From JAWCQZ01 sp038869515 [NCBI: Halobacteria archaeon] (GTDB lineage Archaea > Halobacteriota > Syntropharchaeia > JACQPP01), in NCBI GenBank assembly GCA_038869515.1, contig JAWCQZ010000008.1:1-64000 (forward strand): a stretch of 64,000 bases of DNA. The letters are read 5' to 3'. A program made the translations under genes and the position numbers. Shown here piece after piece: positions 14,992 through 22,554 of the stretch; position 1 is the stretch's first letter, and the number at the start of each line of letters is the position of its first letter. The notes beneath the pieces are model-generated. The model was not told where the DNA came from. It was given only the letters and a program-made list of their open reading frames with translations, and ran no database searches.

Positions 14992-16215
14992 CTAGATTTT
15001 CGTGTCCCCGCCGAGGAGGCGCTTGGCGATGATTCTCCTCTGGATTTCCGACGAGCCGTCGGGGATGCGGAGCGCCCGGGCGAGCCGGAAGACCTCCTCC
15101 AGTTTCATCTCGTTGGTCAGCCCCATGCCGCCGTGGACCTGGATGGCGCGGTCCATGACCCGGAAGAGCATCTCGGTCGCGTAGAGCTTCGCCATCGAAA
15201 TTTCCTTCAGCGCCATCTCCCCCTTCTCGATTCGCCACGCGGTGTTCAGCGCCATGTACTTGCAGGTGGCGATGTCCACCGCGCTGTCGGCCAGCATCCA
15301 CTGGATGGCCTGCCGCTCGCCGATGGGCTTGCCGAAGGTGACCCGCTGCTTGGCATACTCGACCGACCTCTCCAGGGCCCACTCGGCGAGGCCGGTGCAG
15401 AGACCCGCGAGGCTGAGGCGGCCCGTTCCGATGCCCAGCATCCCCAACTGGAATGCCTGGTCCACCTTGCCCAGGACGAACTCCGGGGCGACCTCGACGT
15501 CCTCCAGCGAGATGAGGGCCACATCGCTCCCGATGAATCCCATGAAGGGGACGATGGACTCCACCTTGAAGCCCGGCGCCTTCGTGTCCACGAAGAAGCC
15601 CGAGACGCCCCCCTTGTGGGCCTTTTGCATCTCCCGGTTGGTGACCGCGAAGACGAAGGCCCAGTCGGCGTAGGGCCCGTTGGTGATCCACATCTTCTGG
15701 CCGTTGATGACCCACTTCCCGTTCCGCTTCTCGGCGGTGGTCCGCATGTTCCAGGCGTCGGAGCCCGCTTCCGCCTCGGAGAAGCAGAAGCAGACCGTCT
15801 TCTCGCCGCTCAGCATCTCGGGCATCACCTTCTCGCGGGTCGCCTTCGGAAGCGCCTCGAGCATGGGGTTGGGGCCGCGGGGGAAGCCGCCGATGACCTC
15901 GCCCCGGAGGATGCCGGGGCCGCGGCGCCAGTTGGCCTCGGCGACCTGGAAGGCGAGGGTGGGTCCGTAGCCGCCGCCCCCCAGGTTCTTCGAGAGGAAG
16001 AGCGTGTAGAAACCGGCCTCCGCCGACTTCATGCGGACCTGCTTCTTCAGGGCCTCGACCTCGGGCGGGTGGAGGCCGTCCTCCCGGTAGAGTTTGCGGG
16101 GATTCTGCAGGAGTTCCTTGTGCTTCTCCTCCAGAGGATAGACCTCCTGCTGGAGGAACTTCTCCAGCGCGTCGAGGATGGCGCGGTGCTCGTCGGAGAT
16201 GGAGAAATCAACCAT
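14992..16215 (-). CDS. Acyl-CoA dehydrogenase
   Basis: A 407-residue flavoprotein with the full ACAD fold: an N-terminal helical domain, the CFCFSEAEAGSD flavin-binding block, the WITNGPYADW strand region, and the C-terminal helices RVTFGKPIGERQAIQWMLAD and QVHGGMGLTNE. Near the end the usual Y-E-G-T-S-E-I, which holds the catalytic Glu in many members, reads I-P-D-G-S-S-E-I, as in ACAD10/11-like branches, so the catalytic base may differ. It probably oxidises an acyl-CoA in fatty- or branched-acid breakdown, together with the dienoyl-CoA-reductase-like SDR divergent from this cluster. Confidence 0.9.
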   Translation of the reverse strand: MVDFSISDEHRAILDALEKFLQQEVYPLEEKHKELLQNPRKLYREDGLHPPEVEALKKQVRMKSAEAGFYTLFLSKNLGGGGYGPTLAFQVAEANWRRGPGILRGEVIGGFPRGPNPMLEALPKATREKVMPEMLSGEKTVCFCFSEAEAGSDAWNMRTTAEKRNGKWVINGQKMWITNGPYADWAFVFAVTNREMQKAHKGGVSGFFVDTKAPGFKVESIVPFMGFIGSDVALISLEDVEVAPEFVLGKVDQAFQLGMLGIGTGRLSLAGLCTGLAEWALERSVEYAKQRVTFGKPIGERQAIQWMLADSAVDIATCKYMALNTAWRIEKGEMALKEISMAKLYATEMLFRVMDRAIQVHGGMGLTNEMKLEEVFRLARALRIPDGSSEIQRRIIAKRLLGGDTKI

Positions 16216-16413
16216 CTACCAAGCGGCCTTAGACTGCATCCGGGAGCCCTTGAGGCCGTGGACCTTGCAGAACACCTGCCTCCCGTCGGTCACGGTGACT
16301 TTGCACCGGGCGCAGACCGGTCGCTTGCAGATCTGGCACGACGCGACCCCGGGGGTCCCGGGGTGCCAGTGACAGGGCTTGCCGGGGAGGGGGGAAACGA
16401 CGGCCGCGGCCAT
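16216..16413 (-). CDS. Small B-box-like zinc-finger protein
   Basis: A 65-residue protein with C-x-W-H (CHWH), CQICKRPVCARC and FCKVH: eight Cys/His ligands arranged like a B-box zinc finger that binds two zinc ions. The rest is short and basic. The ATG at 16413 is the only good start. It abuts the acyl-CoA dehydrogenase (its stop is directly followed by that gene's ATG), so it leads the operon. Its role, protein binding or regulation, is unknown. Confidence 0.7.
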   Translation of the reverse strand: MAAAVVSPLPGKPCHWHPGTPGVASCQICKRPVCARCKVTVTDGRQVFCKVHGLKGSRMQSKAAW

Positions 16414-16471
16414 TCCTCGGGGGGAGGCCGGGGGATGGAAAACCCTTTCTCTCCCCCACCTATGCCCCCGG

Positions 16472-18130
16472 ATGGCCGCCTCCGGACCCCGCACCGATCT
16501 CATGCTCCCCGCCGGCTCCCTGAAGGGCCGCTCCGCCATCGTCACCGGCGGCGGGACCGGCATCGGCCTCGCCACCGCCAAGACTTTCGCCCGCCTCGGG
16601 GCCAACGTCGCCATCGCCTCCCGGAGCCAGGAGCACCTCGGCCCGGCCCGCAAGGAGCTGGAGGATCTGGGGGCCAAGGTGGTGGCCCTCCCCACCGACG
16701 TCCGGCAGGTGGCCCAGGCGGAGGCCCTGGTGAAATCGGCCAGGGAGGCCTTCGGCCGCGTGGACATCCTGGTGAACAACGCCTCCGGGAACTTCGTCAC
16801 CCCGGTCACGAAACTCTCGGTGAACGGCTGGCGCGCGGTGGTGGACATCGTCCTCAACGGGACCTTCTACTGCACCCGGGCCGCGGGCCGCGAGATGGTG
16901 AAGCAGCGCTCGGGGCGCATCGTGAACATCGTCTCCACCATGGCGTGGACCGGCGGTCCCGGGACCTCCCACAACGCCGCCGCGAAGGCGGGGGTCGTGG
17001 GGCTCACCCGCTCCCTGGCGTCCGAACTCGCCTCCTTCAACATCCGGGTCAACGCCGTCGCCCCCGGCCCGGTGAAGACCGAGGGCGCGGAGAAGAACCT
17101 CTTCCCGACCCCCGAGGCGCAGAAGTCCATCACCGACCGGGTGCCGGTGAAGCGGTTCGCCGCCCCCGAGGAGGTGGCGAACCTTGTCGCCTACCTGGTC
17201 TCCGACTGGGCCGACTACATGAACGGGGCGGTGGTCCCCATGGACGGCGGGTACTCCCTCAGCATGGGCGGACTGGAGGCGTGGGCGGGTCCGAAGGGCG
17301 GGGACAGGCCCCTCTCCCCCGAACCCCCGGCCCCCCGGACGAACGGGCTCACTCTCGCCGGAAAGACCGCCATCGTGACCGGCGGTGGGACCGGCATCGG
17401 GAAGGCCTCGGCCCTCCTCTTCGCCCGCCTCGGGGCGAAGGTCGCCGTGACCTCGCGCAAGGTGGAGAACCTGGAGCAGACCGTGCGGGAAATCAAGGCC
17501 GCGGGGGGCGAGGCGTTCGCCCTCCCGTGCGACGTCCGGCTCCCCGAGCAGGTGGAGGCGATGGCGAAGCAGGTGAAGGAGCGCTGGGGCCGGATTGACC
17601 TCCTCTTCAGCAACGCAGGAGCGAACTTCCCGAGCCCCTTCCTGCAGTTGAGCGACAACGCCTGGAACGCCATCGTCGGAATCAACCTCCACGGCTCCTT
17701 CCACTGCGCCAAGTTCGTGGGGGCCGAGATGATCAAGCAGAAGTCGGGAGTCATCATCCACAACGTGACCCCTTACGCGTGGACCGGGGCCCCCATCATG
17801 GCCCACACCAGCGCCGCCAAGGGGGCCATCCTCAACCTGACCCAGAGCCTCGCCGTGGAGTGGGCGGTCCACCGCATCCGGGTGAACGCCGTCGCCCCGG
17901 GGCCCATCCTGACCGAGGGGTCCCGCAAGAACTTCATCGAGAAGAACCCGGCCGCCGCCGAAGTGGTCCGGCGCCGTGTCCCCTGGAAGCGGTGGGGGAC
18001 CCCGGAGGACATCGCCCGCGCCGTGGCCTACCTCGCCTCCGACTGGGCGGACTACGTCACCGGGGCGTGCCTCACCGTGGACGGGGGCGAGTGGCTCTAC
18101 AAGCCCATCGTCGAGCAATTGGCCCAATAA
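16472..18130 (+). CDS. Fused tandem short-chain dehydrogenase, 2,4-dienoyl-CoA-reductase-like
   Basis: A 552-residue protein made of two complete SDR domains (about 10-265 and 290-550) joined by a Pro-rich linker. Each has the cofactor motif TGGGTGIG and an NN/SNAG strand. In both the catalytic YxxxK is altered: N168-AAA-K172 in the first and T446-SAA-K450 in the second. This is the pattern of 2,4-dienoyl-CoA reductases (DECR), which lack the usual Tyr. It would use NADPH to reduce unsaturated acyl-CoAs, fitting the divergent acyl-CoA dehydrogenase. The ATG at 16472 is preferred; 16502 is an alternative. A fusion of two such domains is unusual. Confidence 0.85.
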   Translation: MAASGPRTDLMLPAGSLKGRSAIVTGGGTGIGLATAKTFARLGANVAIASRSQEHLGPARKELEDLGAKVVALPTDVRQVAQAEALVKSAREAFGRVDILVNNASGNFVTPVTKLSVNGWRAVVDIVLNGTFYCTRAAGREMVKQRSGRIVNIVSTMAWTGGPGTSHNAAAKAGVVGLTRSLASELASFNIRVNAVAPGPVKTEGAEKNLFPTPEAQKSITDRVPVKRFAAPEEVANLVAYLVSDWADYMNGAVVPMDGGYSLSMGGLEAWAGPKGGDRPLSPEPPAPRTNGLTLAGKTAIVTGGGTGIGKASALLFARLGAKVAVTSRKVENLEQTVREIKAAGGEAFALPCDVRLPEQVEAMAKQVKERWGRIDLLFSNAGANFPSPFLQLSDNAWNAIVGINLHGSFHCAKFVGAEMIKQKSGVIIHNVTPYAWTGAPIMAHTSAAKGAILNLTQSLAVEWAVHRIRVNAVAPGPILTEGSRKNFIEKNPAAAEVVRRRVPWKRWGTPEDIARAVAYLASDWADYVTGACLTVDGGEWLYKPIVEQLAQ

Positions 18131-18161
18131 GCCTTTTGAACCGCGGCCGCGACCCCGACCC

Positions 18162-18500
18162 ATGGCCACGACTCGGAGGCGGCTCACCCGCATCGAGCCC
18201 TTCTCGGCCGCCATCATGGGCGGGGCCACAGGCTTCGCGCTCGGGTTCCTGAACGGCCTCGGGACGGTCCTCTTCTTTCCCGCGCTGCGCCAGGGGATGA
18301 GCGACCTGGGCCTGGCCCAGTTGACGGGGCTGGTCAACGAATGGGTGAAGGCGTTTCCCTTCGCCTTCGAGTGGCCCGCCCTCCTCCTGAGCCCCATCGC
18401 CTGGGCCTTCGGTGGGGCCGGGGGGGCCTTCGCAGCCTGCATCTTCTACAACCTCCTGGCGAAGCGGCTCGGGGGCATCGAGTTCGAACTCGACGAATAG
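18162..18500 (+). CDS. Small membrane protein, unknown function
   Basis: A 112-residue protein with a basic N-terminus (MATTRRRLTR) and two to three hydrophobic segments (about 13-45 and 70-98), a Gly/Ala-rich central turn, and an acidic end (FELDE). It resembles the general layout of small archaeal DUF3566-like membrane proteins. A weak box, CTTTTGAA, lies 24-30 bases upstream. No partner is evident. Confidence 0.6.
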   Translation: MATTRRRLTRIEPFSAAIMGGATGFALGFLNGLGTVLFFPALRQGMSDLGLAQLTGLVNEWVKAFPFAFEWPALLLSPIAWAFGGAGGAFAACIFYNLLAKRLGGIEFELDE

Positions 18501-18508
18501 CCCGGAAG

Positions 18509-18829
18509 TTAGAAGCGGTTTCCGGAGGCGGAGCCCTGGCCGGGTCGCGCCCGCTTCCGGCGGTACCACTCGGCGACCCCCGCAGCCTCCAGCAACTCCT
18601 GGAAGCGGACGGGGTTCGTGCGCTCGAATTGCGGGCCGTGCTCGAGGAGGACGGGGGTCAGGTCGGAGAGGAAATCGGTCCTGCCCAGCTCCTGCAGGAA
18701 GCGGCCGGCCGGGACCTGGCTGATGAGAAACCCCTCCACCTTCAGCCGCAGGCGGAGCGCCTTTTGCTCCGGGGTCTCGACCGGTCTCGATTCCGCGCCC
18801 TCCGACCTGCGGCGGACGAAGAGGCCCAC
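18509..18829 (-). CDS. Conserved hypothetical protein linked to DUF2203
   Basis: A 106-residue protein if started at the GTG at 18829, just three bases after the DUF2203 stop; no ATG fits without overlapping that gene heavily. It is basic at both ends and helical in the middle (KALRLRLKVEGFLISQ, PVRFQELLEAAGVAEWYRRK). No motif is recognised. Its tight coupling suggests a shared function with DUF2203. Confidence 0.5.
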   Translation of the reverse strand: MGLFVRRRSEGAESRPVETPEQKALRLRLKVEGFLISQVPAGRFLQELGRTDFLSDLTPVLLEHGPQFERTNPVRFQELLEAAGVAEWYRRKRARPGQGSASGNRF

Positions 18830-18831
18830 GG

Positions 18832-19242
18832 CTACCGGTAGGCGGGGTCCTCTTCGAGCAGTTCCACCGGCTGCCGCCCCTGGAACCCCGCCTCCACGTC
18901 GTGCCAGAACCGGATGGTGTCCTCCCCCCGCTTCCAGCAGAGGAAAATCTCCCGCCCCTGGTGGCGCGCAGGGAAGTCCACGAGGCCCGCGTGCCAATCC
19001 TTGACGACGGCGCCCACGACGAGGAGCTCCTCGAGCCCCTGGTAGAACTCCAGGGCCTTGCCGTGGAACTCCCGGTTGCGGCGCACCGTGGCGAGGAGAG
19101 TGTCGAGGGGCTCTTCGAACTCGATGGAGAGCTCCTGGAGGGAGGACAGCTGGGACTGGAGGTCCTGGAGCCGCTCCAGCATCTCCCGGACCCGGGGGAG
19201 GGCGGCCCGCGCCTCCGGGAGGGTCCAGAGTCTCTTCCCCAT
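18832..19242 (-). CDS. DUF2203 family protein
   Basis: A 136-residue protein. The start (LWTLPEARAALPRVREMLERL) and a long coil, then 'KDWHAGLVDFPARHQGREIFLCWKRGE', match the DUF2203 family found in bacteria and archaea, where the central W-H-x-x-x-V-D-F-P is the hallmark. The function is unknown. It is coupled to the downstream hypothetical gene, and the pair runs toward the membrane-protein gene at 18162-18500. Confidence 0.8.
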   Translation of the reverse strand: MGKRLWTLPEARAALPRVREMLERLQDLQSQLSSLQELSIEFEEPLDTLLATVRRNREFHGKALEFYQGLEELLVVGAVVKDWHAGLVDFPARHQGREIFLCWKRGEDTIRFWHDVEAGFQGRQPVELLEEDPAYR

Positions 19243-19277
19243 GGTCCCCGTGCCACTTCTCGGAATATGAAAGCCTC

Positions 19278-19640
19278 TCAGTTTCGGCGCCGTGCCCTGC
19301 GGCTCCGCCGCCCCGGGCCCCGGGGGGCGGGCGGGGACTCCCGGAGGAGGTCGCCGAAGGTGCAGAGGAACCCCCGGCAGGCGTGCTGGAAGTCGCGCCG
19401 GCCCGCGGGGGTCACGGAGTAGACTTTGCGGCGGGAGTCGGGCGGGCAGCAGCCGGGGGGGCAGTGGATGAGCCCCCGGGCCTCGAGGACCTTGAGGGCC
19501 GGGTAGAGGGTCCCCGGGTTGGGCCGGACCCCGCGGCGCCGGCCCAACTCCGCCGCGAGTTCGCTCCCGGACATGGGCCTCCGGCTCAGGAGCCAGAGGA
19601 GGAGGAAGGAGAGGAACCCGCGGTTCTCGATGAGGGCCAT
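19278..19640 (-). CDS. PadR-family regulator with Cys-rich wing
   Basis: A 120-residue PadR winged helix: GFLSFLLLWLL, SGSELAAELG, the recognition segment NPGTLYPALKVLEARGLI, and the wing KVYSVTPAG. Unusually it carries H59, C60, C64, C65 in the wing (HCPPGCCPPD) and H86, C88, C93 in the C-terminal helix, a plausible metal or redox sensing set. PadR proteins usually repress a neighbouring gene. Here the divergent neighbour is a Cys/His-rich micro-peptide whose promoter has matching palindromes (19698-19740), so that gene is the likely target. Confidence 0.8.
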   Translation of the reverse strand: MALIENRGFLSFLLLWLLSRRPMSGSELAAELGRRRGVRPNPGTLYPALKVLEARGLIHCPPGCCPPDSRRKVYSVTPAGRRDFQHACRGFLCTFGDLLRESPPAPRGPGRRSRRARRRN

Positions 19641-19690
19641 CTCCCGGAGTGGGGGGGAGGGGGCTCATAAGCCTTCGCCCGGCGCAACCC

Positions 19691-19698
19691 TTTTATAT
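19691..19698 (+). promoter_or_regulatory. TATA box of the Cys-rich micro-peptide gene
   Basis: TTTTATAT lies directly before the first operator core. Transcription would start near 19720, inside the large palindrome. Confidence 0.6.
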
Positions 19699-19709
19699 TG
19701 GTAATCCAA
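19698..19709. promoter_or_regulatory. First operator core, TTGG-N4-CCAA
   Basis: TTGGTAATCCAA overlaps the end of the TATA box. The same core recurs 25 bases downstream inside the larger palindrome, suggesting two regulator dimers on one face of the DNA. Confidence 0.5.
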
Positions 19710-19716
19710 CTATCCA

Positions 19717-19740
19717 GGATTATTGGGTATCCAATAATCC
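19717..19740. promoter_or_regulatory. Main operator palindrome
   Basis: A perfect inverted repeat, GGATTATTGG and CCAATAATCC, around a four-base GTAT centre. It covers the expected start of transcription and is followed at once by a strong ribosome site (AAGGAGGTGA, 19741-19750). A bound repressor here would block initiation. The best candidate is the divergent PadR protein. Confidence 0.6.
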
Positions 19741-19753
19741 AAGGAGGTGACCC

Positions 19754-19849
19754 ATGAAACTCTGCAAACTGCTCCTCGTCGCGCTCGTGGTGGGGGCGGT
19801 CGTCCACCACCACAAGAAGAAGTGCTGCGGCTGCCACGGCTGCTGCTAA
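19754..19849 (+). CDS. 31-residue membrane micro-peptide with Cys/His-rich tail
   Basis: The reading frame from ATG 19754 codes for a short hydrophobic segment (residues 3-17, LCKLLLVALVVGAVV) and the tail HHHKKKCCGCHGCC. The tail has five cysteines and four histidines in 14 residues, and C4 lies at the other membrane face. It has a consensus ribosome site four bases upstream and a TATA box with operators, so it is a real, regulated gene despite its size. The tail could bind soft metals such as copper or zinc, or haem, like a membrane-tethered metallothionein. The metal is not known. Confidence 0.7.
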   Translation: MKLCKLLLVALVVGAVVHHHKKKCCGCHGCC

Positions 19850-19924
19850 CCTGTCTCCGGGGGAGGGGAGGCGAAGCCCCCCCGTTCACAGGCACGCCCC
19901 CCCACCCCCTGTCCTCAACTTTGG

Positions 19925-20494
19925 CTATTCCAAAAATCTCATCAGCCGACTCCACGCCTTCCGTTCCCGGGGCCCCCCGCACTTGAGGACCACAGGCTCC
20001 AGCTCGCGGATTCTCCGGAGCAGGCCGGCATCCTTGAAAATCGCATAGCGGGTCGCATGGACCGTCGCCTCGAGGACCCCGTCGAACCCCCGGTTGGGGG
20101 CACGGGGGGCGGCCCGGGCCACGCGGCCCGCCACCGGAGCGAGACGGAACGCGACCCTCCCCTCCTCCAGCCGCTCCGGACGCGCGCGGAACGAGACCCA
20201 GGCCGAGGCGGCCCGGAGGACCGGCCCGTGGCGGGTCGGGGAGAAGCGGGCCGGCCCCAGGTCCCGGAACGCCGCCTCCACGAAGAGGAGGGGGTCCTCG
20301 ACGACGTTCGCGATGAGGGCCCCCGACGCCTCCACATTGGCCAGAGTCCGGGAGGGGCGGTAGAGCACGGCTTCGACGCGCCCCCCGGAGCGGCGGAGTC
20401 CCGTCGGTGCGGCGTGGGGGCGGCCCCGGGGGCCGAGGGTCGTCGCGAGGGTCTCGGAGATTCCGGGCCGCAGACCGAACCGGTCGAGGTCCAT
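19925..20494 (-). CDS. DUF447 family protein
   Basis: A 189-residue protein with the DUF447 layout: PHAAPTGLR near the start, VEAVLYRPSRTLANVEASG, then ANVVEDPLLFVEAAF. The family has a flavin-reductase-like split barrel. In methanogens and H4MPT-using methylotrophs DUF447 genes cluster with methanopterin-related genes, including a CitG-like gene, as here. The ATG at 20494 lies five bases after the CitG-like stop. A role in methanopterin or related cofactor metabolism is likely but not shown. Confidence 0.75.
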   Translation of the reverse strand: MDLDRFGLRPGISETLATTLGPRGRPHAAPTGLRRSGGRVEAVLYRPSRTLANVEASGALIANVVEDPLLFVEAAFRDLGPARFSPTRHGPVLRAASAWVSFRARPERLEEGRVAFRLAPVAGRVARAAPRAPNRGFDGVLEATVHATRYAIFKDAGLLRRIRELEPVVLKCGGPRERKAWSRLMRFLE

Positions 20495-20499
20495 CGCGC

Positions 20500-21342
20500 T
20501 CACCGCCCCAGCAGCCACAGAAAGATGCCCGCGACCAGGATGTCGGCGGTGGAGCCGGGGTTAATCCCCCGCGCCGCCAGTTCATCGTCCCACCGCTCCA
20601 GCCGCCGGAGCGGCGCCCGCCGCAGGGCGCGGGCCCTCCGCCGGACCCGCTCCGCGGCGGCCGCCCCCGCCTTCACCGCCACGAGGGAGTCGGGGGCACG
20701 GGCGAGGAGGTCGAGGTAGGTGCGGACCACCCCCTCGTTCCAGCAGGAGCGCCCGAGGCGGGCCGCGAGGCGCGAGGCCGCCCACCCGCACTCCGCGAAG
20801 CCGTTGGACCACTCCCTCGCCACCCGGTCCCGGGGGGCGGCCAGGGTCACCGCATCGTAGAGGGTCGTCCCGCTCCTCCGGGCAGCAGCGCCGGCCCGCG
20901 GGTCGCGCAAATCGAGGGGGCCCGCGAAGGGGGCCACCCGCACCGGGGCGGCGCGGAAGGCGCGGTAGAACCCTACCGCGTCCTCCGCCGTGCTCCGGCG
21001 GACGAGGCGGTGGGCCCGGCTCCGGACGGCCGCGGGTCCCCGGGCCCCGCCCGCCCCGGCCGCGAGGGGCACCAGGAGGAGGAGGGTGCCGAAGTGGGTG
21101 TTGCCCCCCGGCTGGGCCGCCACCGACGCCTCGACCGCCCGCCGGAACCACCGGCCGAGCCCGCGCCTTTCCCGGGCGGCCCCCTCGAGGGCGGGGCGGC
21201 AGGCGAGGGCCGATGCGACGAAGTGCTCGTACCGGGCCCCCCCGTGGTCGTGGCGGGGGCCGACGTTGCCGGGCTTGGGGGAGGCGGAGGCCTCCAGGAC
21301 CATGGCGAGGGAGCCGCACGCCCCGACGAGGGAGGGGTCCAT
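20500..21342 (-). CDS. CitG/MdcB-like triphosphoribosyl-dephospho-CoA synthase family protein
   Basis: A 280-residue helical protein with the CitG hallmarks: LEASASPKPGNVGPRHDH near the N-terminus, GGNTHFGTLLLLVPLA, SGTTLYDAVTLAAP, RSCWNEGVVRTYLDLL, and a closing GINPGSTADILVAGIF. Bacterial CitG makes the citrate-lyase prosthetic group from dephospho-CoA and ATP. Archaea lack that lyase, so the archaeal branch, paired with DUF447, must make something else, probably within C1-cofactor synthesis. The gene pair forms a two-gene operon. Confidence 0.85.
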   Translation of the reverse strand: MDPSLVGACGSLAMVLEASASPKPGNVGPRHDHGGARYEHFVASALACRPALEGAARERRGLGRWFRRAVEASVAAQPGGNTHFGTLLLLVPLAAGAGGARGPAAVRSRAHRLVRRSTAEDAVGFYRAFRAAPVRVAPFAGPLDLRDPRAGAAARRSGTTLYDAVTLAAPRDRVAREWSNGFAECGWAASRLAARLGRSCWNEGVVRTYLDLLARAPDSLVAVKAGAAAAERVRRRARALRRAPLRRLERWDDELAARGINPGSTADILVAGIFLWLLGR

Positions 21343-21399
21343 GGGGCTCCTCCCTGCGCCGGGAGAAAACGGCTTTGACCTCCCGACACCCTCGCGAGG

Positions 21400-22254
21400 A
21401 TGCGCATCGCGCGGTTCGGGCTCCCGGGCCGGGAGGGGTGGGGCTTCGTGGTGGGAGACGGGGTCGTCGAGGGCCCCTCCGTGGGGCTGCCGGGAAGCCT
21501 CGACTCCCTCCTTGGCGGAAACGCCGCGGCGTCGCTCGCCGGGGCGCGGGCCTCCCTGGCCGCCGCCCGCCCCTCCCTCCGCCTCCCGGAGGTCGCCCTC
21601 CGCGCCCCGGTCCGCCCGTCGAAAATCGTCTGCGTCGGGCTGAACTACGCCGACCACGCGGCGGAGACCGGCGCGAAGATTCCGAAGGAGCCGGTCCTGT
21701 TCGCGAAACTGCCCAACGCGGTCGCCGGGCCCCGCGACGACATCCGATGCCCCGGCTTCGTGGAGCGCCTCGACTACGAGGCGGAGCTGGGGGTGGTGAT
21801 CGGGGCGCGATGCCGCGACATCGAGCCCTCCCGGGCCATGGAGCAGGTCCTCGGCTACGTCGCCGTCAACGACCTCTCGGCCCGGGACCTGCAGGCCCGG
21901 GACGGCCAGTGGACGCGCGCGAAGTCGCTCGACACCTTCTGCCCCGTGGGGCCGTGGCTGGTGACGGCCGATGAAATCCCCGACCCCCACCGGCTCGCGG
22001 TCCGGGCGCGGGTGAACGGAGAGGTGCGCCAAGACTCCTCCACGGCGAGCATGGTGGTGAAACTCCCGGAACTCATCGCCTACATCAGCCGCGGCATGAC
22101 GCTGGAGCCGGGGGACCTCATCTCCACGGGGACGCCGGCGGGGGTGGGGATGGGGCGGAGGCCGCCCGTGTTCCTGAAGGAGGGGGACGTGGTGGAAGTG
22201 GAGGTTGGCGGGGTGGGGGCCCTCCGGAACCGGGTCCGGAGGGAAGGAGGGTAA
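21400..22254 (+). CDS. Fumarylacetoacetate hydrolase (FAH) family protein
   Basis: A 284-residue protein: an N-terminal cap of about 65 residues, then the FAH core with IVCVGLNYADHA, LDYEAELGVVIG (metal-binding acidic residues), VNDLSARDLQ, KSLDTFCPVGPW and ISTGTPAGVG. Family members hydrolyse or decarboxylate beta-diketo acids such as 5-oxopent-3-ene-1,2,5-tricarboxylate or acylpyruvates; the exact substrate is not clear. It is followed directly by a winged-helix gene with TAA/ATG adjoining. Confidence 0.88.
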   Translation: MRIARFGLPGREGWGFVVGDGVVEGPSVGLPGSLDSLLGGNAAASLAGARASLAAARPSLRLPEVALRAPVRPSKIVCVGLNYADHAAETGAKIPKEPVLFAKLPNAVAGPRDDIRCPGFVERLDYEAELGVVIGARCRDIEPSRAMEQVLGYVAVNDLSARDLQARDGQWTRAKSLDTFCPVGPWLVTADEIPDPHRLAVRARVNGEVRQDSSTASMVVKLPELIAYISRGMTLEPGDLISTGTPAGVGMGRRPPVFLKEGDVVEVEVGGVGALRNRVRREGG

Positions 22255-22551
22255 ATGGATGTCCCCTCGGGCGGCCTCGAAGAGCGCCTCCTGCGCCTCC
22301 TCCTGGAGTGCGGCGCCTCCTCGACGGCCGACCTCCGCCGCCGGCTCCGCCTCCCGGAGGCGCGACTCGCGCATCTCTTGAAGCGGCTTGAGTCGCGGGG
22401 GATGGTGGCGGTGGAGCGACTCCCCCACGCAGCGTTCGTCTCCCTCCGCAGGAGCGACCTCCGCTTCGTCGGCGTCAAGCGCGGCCAGAAGCACCCGTTC
22501 CGGAAGTCGAAGGGCCGAAGGTCCCCCGCGCCCGACCCGCTCTACGGCTGA
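22255..22551 (+). CDS. Small winged-helix DNA-binding protein
   Basis: A 98-residue protein. Residues 9-70 form a MarR/LexA-like winged helix (LLLECGASSTADLRRRL, LAHLLKRLESRGMVAVER), followed by a basic tail (KRGQKHPFRKSKGRR). Its ATG directly follows the FAH stop codon, with a purine-rich GGGAAGGAGG just upstream, so the two are cotranscribed. It may regulate the same pathway; no ligand domain is present. Confidence 0.65.
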   Translation: MDVPSGGLEERLLRLLLECGASSTADLRRRLRLPEARLAHLLKRLESRGMVAVERLPHAAFVSLRRSDLRFVGVKRGQKHPFRKSKGRRSPAPDPLYG

Positions 22552-22554
22552 GCC

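Noticed and set aside
16460-18442. A 660-codon open frame antisense to the fused SDR
   Set aside because: Composition is low in complexity and follows the codon pattern of the SDR on the other strand.
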